Assembly (NCBI RefSeq): GCF_902459465.1
Contig: NC_047062.1
Span: forward strand, 18,545,994-18,609,993
DNA: 64,000 nucleotides
Source of the DNA: Asterias rubens
Lineage: Eukaryota; Echinodermata; Asteroidea; Forcipulatida; Asteriidae
Direction: 5' to 3'
Below the pieces are notes generated by a model. The model saw nothing but the letters and a program-made list of their open reading frames with translations, was not told where the DNA came from and searched no databases. Made by a program: the position numbers and the translations under genes. This document shows, piece by piece, positions 54,163 to 64,000 of the stretch. Positions within the stretch are counted from its first letter, which is position 1. Each line of letters begins with the position of its first letter.

Positions 54163-57100
54163 TTAAATCTGTAATTAAAAGAACAGCGGAAAAATAGTAA
54201 ATACATGTTATGTCAGAGATATTCAACTATAAACGAAGTCGAGGTAAATTATCAAGAACCAGGCCGCGGCGGGTTTAAACCACTAGTTGAAAACCGATTC
54301 AACACACTTTGATTCCCATTCATCAATACCTTTTCGGACAAAAACATCAACACTTTTTGGTCAAAAATAAAATAAATGCAAACATTATAATTATTGTTCA
54401 ATGATTTATTTCAACACAACACCTCTCCAGCTATGAAATGGTATTGCTCTCCGCCGCCCTCGGGTAAACAACTCCTTATAAGGGAATGCTGTGCGCGTCG
54501 CGCGTATCGCGTGATGTGGCACAACTGTTTCAGCCGTTGCTCTTGACCAATAGGAATGAAGAAACTGTCTTAAGCACAGGAGTGCGTTTCGGTTGTTGGT
54601 CGTTGGTTCTGCTGTTCAGACTGAACGATAACCGAGTTGTGAGCTCGGTTACCGTTTTGGTTATGACGTCAGAAACAGTTTTTGGTTGGGGTCGCCAAAA
54701 CGCACTCTAGGTGGTGCAAGCTCGCGTGTCACGCCCATGTTCAAACACTTTTTACTGGTTATAAACAAAGGTGTATACACACCCACGTGACGCGCTCTCC
54801 ATCAATAGGAATAGCGAAACTGTTTGAGGTATTTATGAATATATGTTTAATGTGGATAGATATTGATCATTTTAAAAGTTCAAACTTTTTGTAAAAAAAC
54901 CAACATTTTAAATTGATGAGTGAACTAAACATTGTTCAGGCTCTTCAGGGTCCAAATGGTTGCCATAAACACTGATTCCTTTCAGACTGCTATCTGCAAA
55001 CTACGGCCCCCAAAACAAACAAAACACAGTAACCTATAATCTACATACAGCAAACAACATCTTGAGTTGTACACTTTGTTTTTTTTGACATTGTGTACTT
55101 ACATTTCCGATGTACAGTAGTTTGTTAGGACTTCCCTTCACATCAGTAACTTTATTAAGCGTGGAGTCGCTCAACATTCTAGTTTTGATCTGTTGCGGCG
55201 TTTCGCTGTTGGCTTTACTTACATAAAGGGCTGCGGCTCCTGAATATAAATAAAAAATGACGTCATGTGTTACGTTTGTAAAGTAATTTCTTGTTGCCTT
55301 AAAGAGCAATTAAGTTCAAATTTTCTAGCTTTTGTCACGGTGCACTCTCGCTCTGATGGATCGACATCACGTACCGTACATTTGGAAGTGTAATTTGATT
55401 GGTTTCCCTATTCTAGCTGCTTTATGTGCACCAGCCAACCTTGATAATTATCGTTAATAATTTGTTTGTGCCTTTGCAATATTATACCACCGGGAAATAT
55501 CAGAATATCTTTTCAAATGCAATAATATTAGTAGTATTTTATAAACTTTTAGGTCAAAAACGGGCCTCCAATGTTTTGTCCAGTAAAAAAACTCTGAAAT
55601 GTTAGGCATTTTAATGCAAACAGACGAGCACTTGACCTGATACGTGGGGGCAAGCCATGGATGTTCCGGACATGGTAGTAGTGCCAGTGTTGGATGCGTA
55701 GCTGGCGCTTAAGACGTCTACGCCGGGAGCAAAGAGGTCAAGACAAGTACCGTAGTTGGAGAAGTAAGCTCTTGCGTCCTTGTTATCTGTTGCCCCAACG
55801 GTGATTGTCTGTCGAATCAGCAAAAGTAAATCATTGTAACCGATTTCAAGACAAAATAAAAGTAAACGTGGATTGCAGTAGGGCATAAGGAAACCGCGGC
55901 TTTATACCCTCATCTTTCCCCAAACCCTTAAAACTCATTTTAAACTGACATTTAACAAAAGTGAGGCGTAGAGGGCGTAGTACCCTGTTTGATTCTTCCA
56001 CCCGTTTGAGCAGTACGTATTTTGCTTTGAATGCTTCTACATTTGAAAAACCATTTCTTTGTTCCACAAGTCGTTGTGGACTGTGGCTATTGGCAACCAA
56101 ACACATGCAGCAACCAATATTAAATAGTAACAATGTCCAGGTCTTTGGGAACTGTACAGACAAACTTACGTTTGCGGATCTTGATGGCGAGCTATTGCAT
56201 GAGTCGGTGTCATCATTACCAGCAGCAACGGACACTACATAGCCGGCATTCCAAAGAGCAGTCACAGCATTGTCAATAGATTTAGAGGCTGGGAACCGGA
56301 GTGACACTGAGACCACTCCCTTTGGACTCTGATTGTGGGCCTTGACACTATCACAACCTGTAATGGGGGGGGGGGGGGCACCAAAACGCGGTTTATGTAA
56401 GCGGTCAAAAAGCTGTATTTGGTTTGCTGTATAGTAACACCATGTGTTAATTATACTTGCTGCGTAGATTATAGTATTTTGAGAACTTGTCTTGCTTTTA
56501 TATGCTAGTACCACGGGGTAGATTGGTATCGGAATTCTGGACGATGGCTTGAGCAAACCAGTGGAAACGTTGATACCAATAAGTATTAAAATAAACTAGA
56601 TAAATATTAGGACCATTTTTCCAAAATTGATAAGTCTCCCGAATTCTGAAAATGACTCCGCGTAGAAAAAATATGACAAGTCATTCTAAAAAGAACATAA
56701 TCTACCCAGCCCCAGCAAGTAGATGACATGGTGTCACCGCAAACCAATCATACATTGATACCTAATCATGCAATGCCTATGACATCCTATCATGGTAAAG
56801 TAGCTCTTGATTTTTGACATTGGTGCAAAACTGTTATCGAATCAAGGCTATTTAATTTTTCACTCAAGTTCAAAAGGTTCACATTTGAACACGATAGGCA
56901 GTCGTTGTTTGAAATAAAAACAAAGAATCGACTAGAGAACGTACCAGCCACAAAGACACTGACGGGACAGCCTGGATCGCACACCTTGACGCTCTGGATG
57001 GTTGATTGGCGGGCTAATCCATAGGTCGCACCGCCAACAGTTCCAGAGCAATGAGTGCCGTGGCCGTTGTTGTCTGTGGCGCCGTACAGCATATGGGCGC

Positions 57101-59589
57101 GGGTCCCGAACTCGCTGTGGTTGATGTTAACGCCGGTGTCCATCACATACACATGCACACCAGTGCCCTGAACTGCAAAACAAAATTTTAAGACTCTATG
57201 TGTTATTTTATAAGTACTTTTGATTGTATAAGTAAAGTACAATATTATTCATACAATTGATTGTACCTTTTTACTGACTGTTCTACAGTGCAGTCTCCTC
57301 ATCATGACATCTTTCCATTGAAATAAACATTAAGTTTTGTAGGTTTAATCTTAATAGAATTTGTGGACAAAGAAAATAGTCTTTCTGAAGAAATAACGCG
57401 TCTTGCATTGATCGTGCCTTTGGAGAAACATTTCCTCGTAAAAACGCAACTTTGCATTAATGGCCATCCGTAATAACCATTCAAGAGGGACCTAAAGGTA
57501 ATTCACAAACAAACACAAAGAGGACATTCAATGAATTTAAATGTACTGCACAGTAGTGCTCCCCCCCGTTATACCATTGCAATACGTGGCACATTAGTGT
57601 ACAACATGTTATTCAATAAAGGTGCCCAATTTTATAGAACTGCATAAGCGCAAAAATTAGCTTAACACACCAACATGAGGATACCAGCCAAAATACCACG
57701 TCGTATGTACAATTTGTGACCTGCATCGTACACATTTTGCCAAGCAGCTCCATAATAATTTGGGCCCGGAAACCATAACTTTATCCCGTTAGTACAACAA
57801 GATGCGTGCTGCCACCAACCATTCTCTTGGCCCTCTCTCGGCCGTTGTGATTCACTTTATAATTCTAATTATCGATAGCATGTGATTTACTTACAGTCAT
57901 CGGGATATTTGAAAGTGTTGTCTAATGGTAAATTACGCTGATCAACTCGATCTAAACCCCACGTAGCTCCAGTCTGTTTGCCTTGAGTATGACCAAGACT
58001 GTCCTGTTCAACAAACTCAACGGCATCCAGGGAACGGACCTGCCAGTTGGAGGGGACAGTACGTCATTTATTTATTCATTCATTCGCAGTCATATTAATG
58101 ACCTTTATAAATAAATAATACAAATAATAATAACTCTTATATAGCGCATTTCACAATAACCGTATCAATGCGCTTTACATTTATAGTGCCCTGGTCATAG
58201 GGCCAATCGAAAGATCCCTTTTAATGTTTCTCAGCTCCCTTGGGAGTATATAACGAATATGCTCTTTCATTAATACATTATAGTGTTCTTTGTGATAACT
58301 ATCCTGTATACTGCCTTAACTGAAGTGAAACAAGATGCACATTTATGAACATCTTTAACTAATACTTATTTGAATAAGTTAGCCCATGCGTTTACCACAA
58401 TCATTATGAAATGTTAAAATTACAGTTGCAACATAATGAGGCCCTTTTCCTACACGTATTTTAAGACACAGTTATAATCAAGATCAACTAAATAATTTTG
58501 CGTAAGTGCAAAAGAACGGGTTCAACTGGTGATTGCGAAAGACTAAAGCAGAGCTTAAGCTCTCAGTATGATCAGCTGATTCGCAAATTTTAGGGTCACA
58601 CAAGGCAATTTTTCCTTGCAACTTGAAGGCAATTTAGTGCATGCTACATGACCACTTTGGTAAAGCATTGGTAATTATCCAAACATTGCCTTGAGATCTC
58701 CAAGATAAATATTTGATCATTCATATGTGGATGCCTTTCTTTTGGAGATTGCCTGGAACTGGTTACCTGTAAATTTCCTCGTGTGACATGGCCCTATTAA
58801 CTTACATAGTTGACTAGATGTGGTGGGATTCTGAGAGTGAGGGCGCGCATGACCAGGCGGATCTTATTTATTTTACCAATCGGGGTTCGCATCTGAGTGA
58901 AGTAACCCTCCAACTCATCCGCCACTTGATCCACATCGGCTACATCCTGCAATGAACAATTTAGTACCATGTCAGAGAAATTATGGGAGGGAAAAAACAA
59001 ACATGTGGTTTTTATGGTGATTTACCTTGTAGACTGGATCAATCAACTAGATCAGTCAAAACTAATATAATGTTATTGTGAATCAACTGTAGTTGTACAG
59101 CAATGAATTTGTTTCAAATGAGGCATCTCAGACGATTGTCAGTTAACCTGTTTCTGCTGAGCTATTTTGAAAGGAAAAGCAGAAAAAACATATTTGTATA
59201 AAAACAAAACAATGATTCAAAAAGTATACCATAGCTGCAGTGCACAGCCGAATTTGAGTCTGCGCTTAACCATGCATGTGCCGCCGTGCAACTCGCTCTT
59301 GATTTCAATTTTGAAAAACATCAATTATTGTGAAACTTATAATAGTTGTGCGACTAAAGTGCTTTAAGTGGTTTCCCTTTTCTTTTTTACACTTTAGATT
59401 GTACCACCATTACTTAACTACAGCAGGCAAAACTTGTAAGGCAGGTCGCAGGAGTCTTAAACTAAACGATAGACTTACTTTCAGTTGAACAATGTATTTG
59501 TTTGGTAAACCGCGTTCTTTGGCCATGTGAAGTGGAGCCAAGCCACCATGAGCGAAGGCTACACACATGCACAACAGAAACAGCTTCAT
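54163..59589 (-). CDS. Secreted proteinase-K-like serine protease, copy B
   Basis: Peptidase family S8A. Minus-strand exons: 59589-59479, 58946-58806, 58039-57895, 57172-56945, 56357-56170, 55808-55637, 55239-55103, 54168-54163. Phases agree; 375 aa, close to fungal proteinase K (384). Signal peptide ~1-15 ([15 protein letters not shown]); I9 propeptide ~30-105 ([20 protein letters not shown]); mature domain from ~108 ([11 protein letters not shown]). Catalytic residues: D144, H170, S321; oxyanion N256. Cysteines at the exon 4 end (KVCDPGC) and exon 5 start (GCDS) could form disulfides. Substrate strand SLRF replaces the usual SLGG. The last exon encodes only Ile and the stop. Start chosen for the hydrophobic leader and for conservation with copy A. 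Likely secreted; substrate unknown. Confidence 0.92.
58110..58260 (-). repeat. SINE tail fragment in protease B intron 2
   Basis: The reverse complement carries GCGCTATATAAGAGTTATTATT, the same 3' end as the SINEs at 4691 and 38481. A similar fragment lies at 43125-43215 in FUZ intron 8. Confidence 0.55.
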
Positions 59590-60429
59590 CGCAGTTATGA
59601 CAGTACCACCGGGTGAAAACAAGCACAGTCAAGTGGTTTCTCATTTTAAGTAGGCCTATATATGCGTTTTTTATAGCCTTTGCTTTGCCGCATCGCATGT
59701 TCAAAATGCAGCTGTTCTTTTCTGTGACAATCGACTGGTATCAAAGACTTTATCTAACTAGACGCAGTGTCCTCACATTAACCTGTCATTGTCAGCACGA
59801 CGTTATCAGAAACAAAACACTTTAATTTCTTAAGTTTTACAGCAACTTTAAAAAGTGATGACGAACGTTTTATTGGCTAGCGTCGGTAAACATTTTCGTT
59901 TGATGGAATGAAGATTTGCAAAGTTGCAAGGAAAAGTTGTGACAAGGACCAACAAAGTTTCATTTGCGAAGTGGTCAGCTGCTCATACTGAAGCTCAAGC
60001 TCTGCTTGAATTTGTCCAACTCACCAATGAACCCGTTCATCTTGATGATAAAAGTGCGCTTTAGGGCACGGTTAAAATTGCCCCTTTTCCAAGTAGTTAC
60101 AAATACTTGTTTGAAAAGGGCTGATCATAATGTTAACATCACTGCAACAGTTAACATCAGTATTAGTGGATGAATGGACTGACTGATTGAAATTAGTAGC
60201 CAAATAATATGTTCATAATGTGCCCTTGGTTTATAAGGCAGTGTACAGGATCGTAGTAATCACAAAGAACACTAATTGTATTTAATGAAAGAGCAACAAT
60301 TGATTATAAAGGTAATTCCATCTCAACCCTTCAGAGAGAAAAAAACACACGTCACAATCATGTAAATAATTATGACTGCGAATGAATAATGAATAAATAA
60401 AATGACCTATACTGCCCTCCATCTGGCAG
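59590..60429. other. Head-to-head junction between proteases B and C
   Basis: Bases 59590 to about 59855 are the B promoter side, alignable with the A upstream region. From about 59910 to 60429 the plus strand is alignable with B intron 2 read on the minus strand (GTTGCAAGGAAAA, GCTGATCAT/GCTGCTCAT, CTCTGCTT, GAACCCGTTC in order). No exon 1 or exon 2 equivalent lies in between. Confidence 0.7.
59667..59675 (-). promoter_or_regulatory. TATA box of protease B
   Basis: TATAAAAAA on the minus strand, 78 bases upstream of the ATG. Downstream, GAGAAACCACTTGA matches the same position upstream of copy A, as does TGAACATGCGATG further up. Confidence 0.7.
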
Positions 60430-63400
60430 GTCCGCTCCCTGGATGCTGTTGAGGTCGTTGAACAGGACAGTCTTGGTCGTATTCAAGGCCAACAGAATGG
60501 AGCTACGTGGGGTTTAGATCGAGTTGATCAGCGTAATTTACCATTAGACAACACTTTCAAATATCCCGATGACTGTAAGTGAAACTCATGCTATTGATAA
60601 ATTCGAGTTACAGTAAATCACAACGGCCGGGAGAGGGCCAAGAGAATGGTTGGTGGCAGCACGCATCTTGTTGTACTCACGGGGTAAAGTTATGGTTTCT
60701 GGGCCCAATTTCATAGCTTCTTGGCAAAATGTGTAGGTATGTTGGCTGGTAACCTCATGTTGGTGGTCTTAGTAGCAATCTGTTGTGAGTATGCATTTCT
60801 ATGAAATTGTGCACCTGTTTGGTGACATGTTGTACACCAATGTGCCAGGTATAATGGAACATGGTGGAAAGTCCCATTATGTTACATCGTCTTGTTACAT
60901 CGAGTGTCATCTTTGTGTTCGTTTGTGAATTACCTTTAAGTCCCCTTTGAATGGTAACATTACGGATGCCCATAATGTAAAGTTGTGTTTCTCTTTTACC
61001 TGGAAATGTTTCTCCAAACGCACGAGCAATGCAAGACACGTGATTTCTGCAGAAAGACTATTTTCCATGTCCAAACAAAATTAAGTTGAATTTAAAATGT
61101 ATACAACTCGATATTGGTTTCATTTTAAGGTAATTACAATGATAATACTCAGTGTAAAATAACACATACAATAGCGTCTTATTAATTTTTATGATAACAT
61201 TGACGTTATGCAGTTCAGGGCAATGGTGTGAATGTGTATGTGATGGACTCTGGTGTTAACATCAACCATGGTGAGTTCGGGACTCGCGCCAAGCTACTGT
61301 ATGGCGTCGCCGACGACCATGGCCACGGCACTCATTGCTCTGGAACTGTGGGCGGTGCGACCTATGGAATAGCCCGCCAATCCACCATTCAGAGCGTCAA
61401 GGTGTGCGACAGATACGGTGGCTGTCCTGTCAGTGTCTTTGTGACTGGTACGTTTTCAGTCGATTTTTTTTTTCAAGCAACGACTAATCGTATTAAGGGA
61501 CCATATGAGGGACAGCTCGAAATGTAAAGAGTGGTGTTTTTCACTCTTTTAAATTTAGAGAGTATATTCGACAGCACCGAAATGAAAGTCAACAAACAAT
61601 ACAATCATAGAATTTGAGGCATTGCATAGTGAGGTATCGACGTGTTTTTTGTTTATGGTGACACCATGTACATTATGATTACGGGGACACGTTCTTAAAA
61701 GAACGTGTCTTGCTCATATCGTATAGACCTTTCTTTTGTTGATAAAAAAAACCGCCTTGGTTGGCATGGTCGGCCGAATGTTAGTAAAACACTCAATCGT
61801 AAAAACAGATGAATCAACAAAATTCAAAATTTTCTCCAAATTTTCAATTAAATAAAATACCTCTCATGATAAGTTGCTTTGTTTTAAACAAAATCATTTT
61901 ATAAAAATAGCGATCTATTCTTGATTTGCACTTATGGCTTTCTATAGTTTTCCAATCTGGGTTGGCAAAAACTCGCGCTGTGACGTTGCAAAAGAAACGT
62001 CTATAGTACTACGTGGAGTACATTCTGCGGAATTCGGTAGACTTCTCAGTTCTAAAAAGAACTATGAAATCCTGATTATAATTAACTACCTGTGTGGAAT
62101 CCAATAATAAGACAAGTTCTCAAAAGAACATCTACACAGCAAATGGATGGCGGGTATTGCAAACCAAATACATCTATTTTACTGCTTCCATATAAAAAAA
62201 CGCGTTTAGGTTTTGATTTTCCCCACAGGTTGTGATAGTGTCAAGGCCCACAATCAGAGTCCAAAGGGAGTGGTCTCAGTGTCACTCCGGTTCCCAGCCT
62301 CTAAATCTATTGACAATGCTGTGACTGCTCTTTGGAATGCCGGCTATGTAGTGTCCGTTGCTGCTGGTAATGATGACACCGACGCTTGCACGTACTCGCC
62401 ATCAAGAGCCGCAAGCGTCAGTTGGTCTAAATATTTTGTATTTTGTGCATTATAATAATAGTATTATTATTAAGTATTATAATAGTATTATATATAATTT
62501 TGCAGCATGAATAGCAAAATACATACTGCTCAAACGGGTGGAACAGTCATGAACCAGGGTATGCCCTCTGTCTATGCCCCACCTTTTATAATGCCAGTTG
62601 CACATGAGTTTAAAGGGGGATGGGGGAGCCATGCAGTTTATGTGTGTCCTACTGCAGTTCAATCCACGCCTGCTTTTATTTTGTCTTGAAAACTGTTACC
62701 ATATTTTACTTTTGCTGATTCGACAGACAATAACCACCGGGGCAACTGATAAGTACGACGCACGAGCTTACTTCTCCAACTACGGTACTTGTGTTGACAT
62801 CTTTGCTCCCGGTGTTGAAATCTTAAGCGCCGGCTACGCATCCGACACTGGCACTACTATCATGTCCGGAACATCCATGGCTTGCCCTCACGTATCAGGT
62901 CAAGTACTCGTCTGTTCGCATTGAATGCCTTAAAGACACTGGACACTATTGGTAATTGCCAAAGACCAGTCTTCTCACTTGGTGTGTCTCAACATATGAA
63001 TAAAATAACAAACCTGTGAAAATTTGAGCTCAATTGGCCGTCGAAGTTGCGAGATAATAATGAAAGAAAAAACCACCCTTGTCACCCGAAGTTGTGTGTG
63101 TTTAGATGGTTGATTTCGAGACTTCAAATTCTAAATCTGAGGAAAAATTACTTCTTTCTCAAAAACAATGTCACTTCAGAGGGAGCCGTTTCTCACAATG
63201 TTTTATACCATCAACCTCTCCCCATTTAACTCGTCACCAAGTAATGTTTTATGTTAAAAATTATGTTGAGTAGTTACCAATAGTGTCCACTGCCTTTAAA
63301 TCTCATGGGGGGAGGGTTACTGGACAAAACATGTGACGCCTTTTTTTGACCCCAAAGTTTGTGATATAAAACTAATATTATTGCATTGGAATGGTGCAAT

Positions 63401-63905
63401 TCTGATATTTTACCAGCGGAATATTGCAAAGGCACTATAAATGGGCCGGCAAAAAAAATATACGTGACCATCAATTGTTGAAGGTCGTTTTCTAGGTTGG
63501 CTGTTGCGCTTAAAATAGCTCAACCCAACGAAATGGTTTTAACTAGAATAAGGAAATCGGATAAGTTTGGTTACCGTTCCAAATGCGACTGATATCCTGT
63601 TCGTATAATCAGAAAATTACTACGTGACATTTGCTGCTTAAGATGATGTCCATCCCTCAGAGAGATAGTGCACCGTGATAAAGGCTTGAAAATTGGGGTT
63701 TAAATGCTCTTTAAGGCGACAAGAAGTTACTTTACAATCGTAACACATGACGTCATTTTTTTGTTTAGGAGCTGCAGCCCTTTATGTAAGTAAAGACAAC
63801 ACCGAAACGCCGCAACAGATCAAAACTAGAATGTTGAGCGACGCAACGCCTTATAAGGTTACTGATTCGAAGGGAAGCCCTAACAAGCTTCTTTACATCG
63901 GAAAT
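60430..63905 (+). CDS. Proteinase-K-like protease, copy C, 5'-truncated and running off the window
   Basis: Plus-strand exons equivalent to exons 3-7 of A and B: 60430-60574, 61214-61447, 62229-62416, 62727-62898, 63769-63905, all in phase with no stop or frameshift. The last Ile-stop exon would lie past the right edge. Catalytic Asp (VMDSGVN), His (GHGTHCSG), Ser (GTSMACPH) and oxyanion Asn (AAGN) are all present. Exons 1 and 2, coding the signal peptide and most of the I9 propeptide, are absent; upstream DNA is intron-2-like and then joins the copy B promoter. As seen, it could not make a normal secreted zymogen. It may be a recent pseudogene, use an unknown first exon, or reflect an assembly error. 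A TTAA MITE (62930-63299) sits in the intron before the last visible exon. Confidence 0.8.
61684..61711. repeat. Palindrome in protease C intron 4
   Basis: GACACGTTCTT and AAGAACGTGTC are complementary 11-base arms around AA. Related GTTCTNAAAAGAAC words occur nearby at about 62049 and 62115 and resemble the stem of the foldback at 38010-38383. Confidence 0.6.
62930..63299 (-). mobile_element. TTAA-flanked MITE, copy 5 (protease C)
   Basis: TTAA on both sides; ends AGACACTGGACACTATTGG and CCAATAGTGTCCACTGCCT. It begins 32 bases after the exon 6 donor and is absent from the equivalent introns of A and B, so it inserted after the duplication. Confidence 0.88.
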
Positions 63906-64000
63906 GTAAGTACATAACGTCCTTCAATCGAATCCTTGCAAGTGTATAGACTTGAAATCAAGACGTTATTTGCTGTAGATTATAGGTTACCGTGTTTTGT

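Noticed and set aside
55846-56556. 236-aa ORF as a separate gene
   Set aside because: Contains exon 5 of protease B (56357-56170) plus both flanking introns.

Overview
This window is a piece of an animal nuclear genome. All five supported gene loci are split by GT-AG introns, the background is AT-rich, and many dispersed repeats sit in introns and intergenic DNA. The gene set (histone H3.3, NXF1, FUZ), together with tRNA-derived SINEs and short inverted-repeat elements of the kind common in echinoderms, suggests a marine invertebrate deuterostome. A sea star is my best guess. The species is an inference and was not tested by any search.

Layout. (1) 1-3376: repeat-rich DNA and the 5' side of H3.3. 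(2) 3392-5713 (+): replication-independent histone H3.3, with two coding exons. (3) 7960-25302 (+): NXF1, the bulk mRNA export receptor, 20 coding exons and 713 aa. Intron 1 carries a 3.76-kb element with 262-bp terminal inverted repeats. (4) 25303-31784: intergenic DNA with MITEs and a GTTT microsatellite. (5) 31785-35495 (-): a four-exon gene for a domesticated retroelement-type integrase whose DD35E catalytic site has decayed. (6) 35801-44006 (+): FUZ (fuzzy planar cell polarity protein), ten exons and 428 aa. Its start codon lies 305 bp from the divergent integrase-like gene, so the two probably share a bidirectional promoter. (7) 46777-63905: three paralogous secreted proteinase-K-like (S8A) serine proteases. 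Copies A and B are direct tandem duplicates on the minus strand. Copy C is on the plus strand, head to head with B; it lacks exons 1 and 2 and runs to the right edge.

H3.3, NXF1 and FUZ are ordinary conserved cellular genes with no evident shared pathway. The protease cluster is a recent local expansion: introns and flanks are still alignable between copies. The most unusual items are the catalytically dead, intron-bearing integrase gene; a dispersed repeat family that carries a perfect histone-mRNA-type 3' stem-loop inside introns of NXF1 and FUZ; the truncated head-to-head protease copy; and loss of the usual subtilase SLGG substrate-strand motif in all three proteases.

Exon boundaries were assigned by hand from splice consensus, reading phase and family similarity. 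Every internal junction given for the five loci keeps the reading frame.
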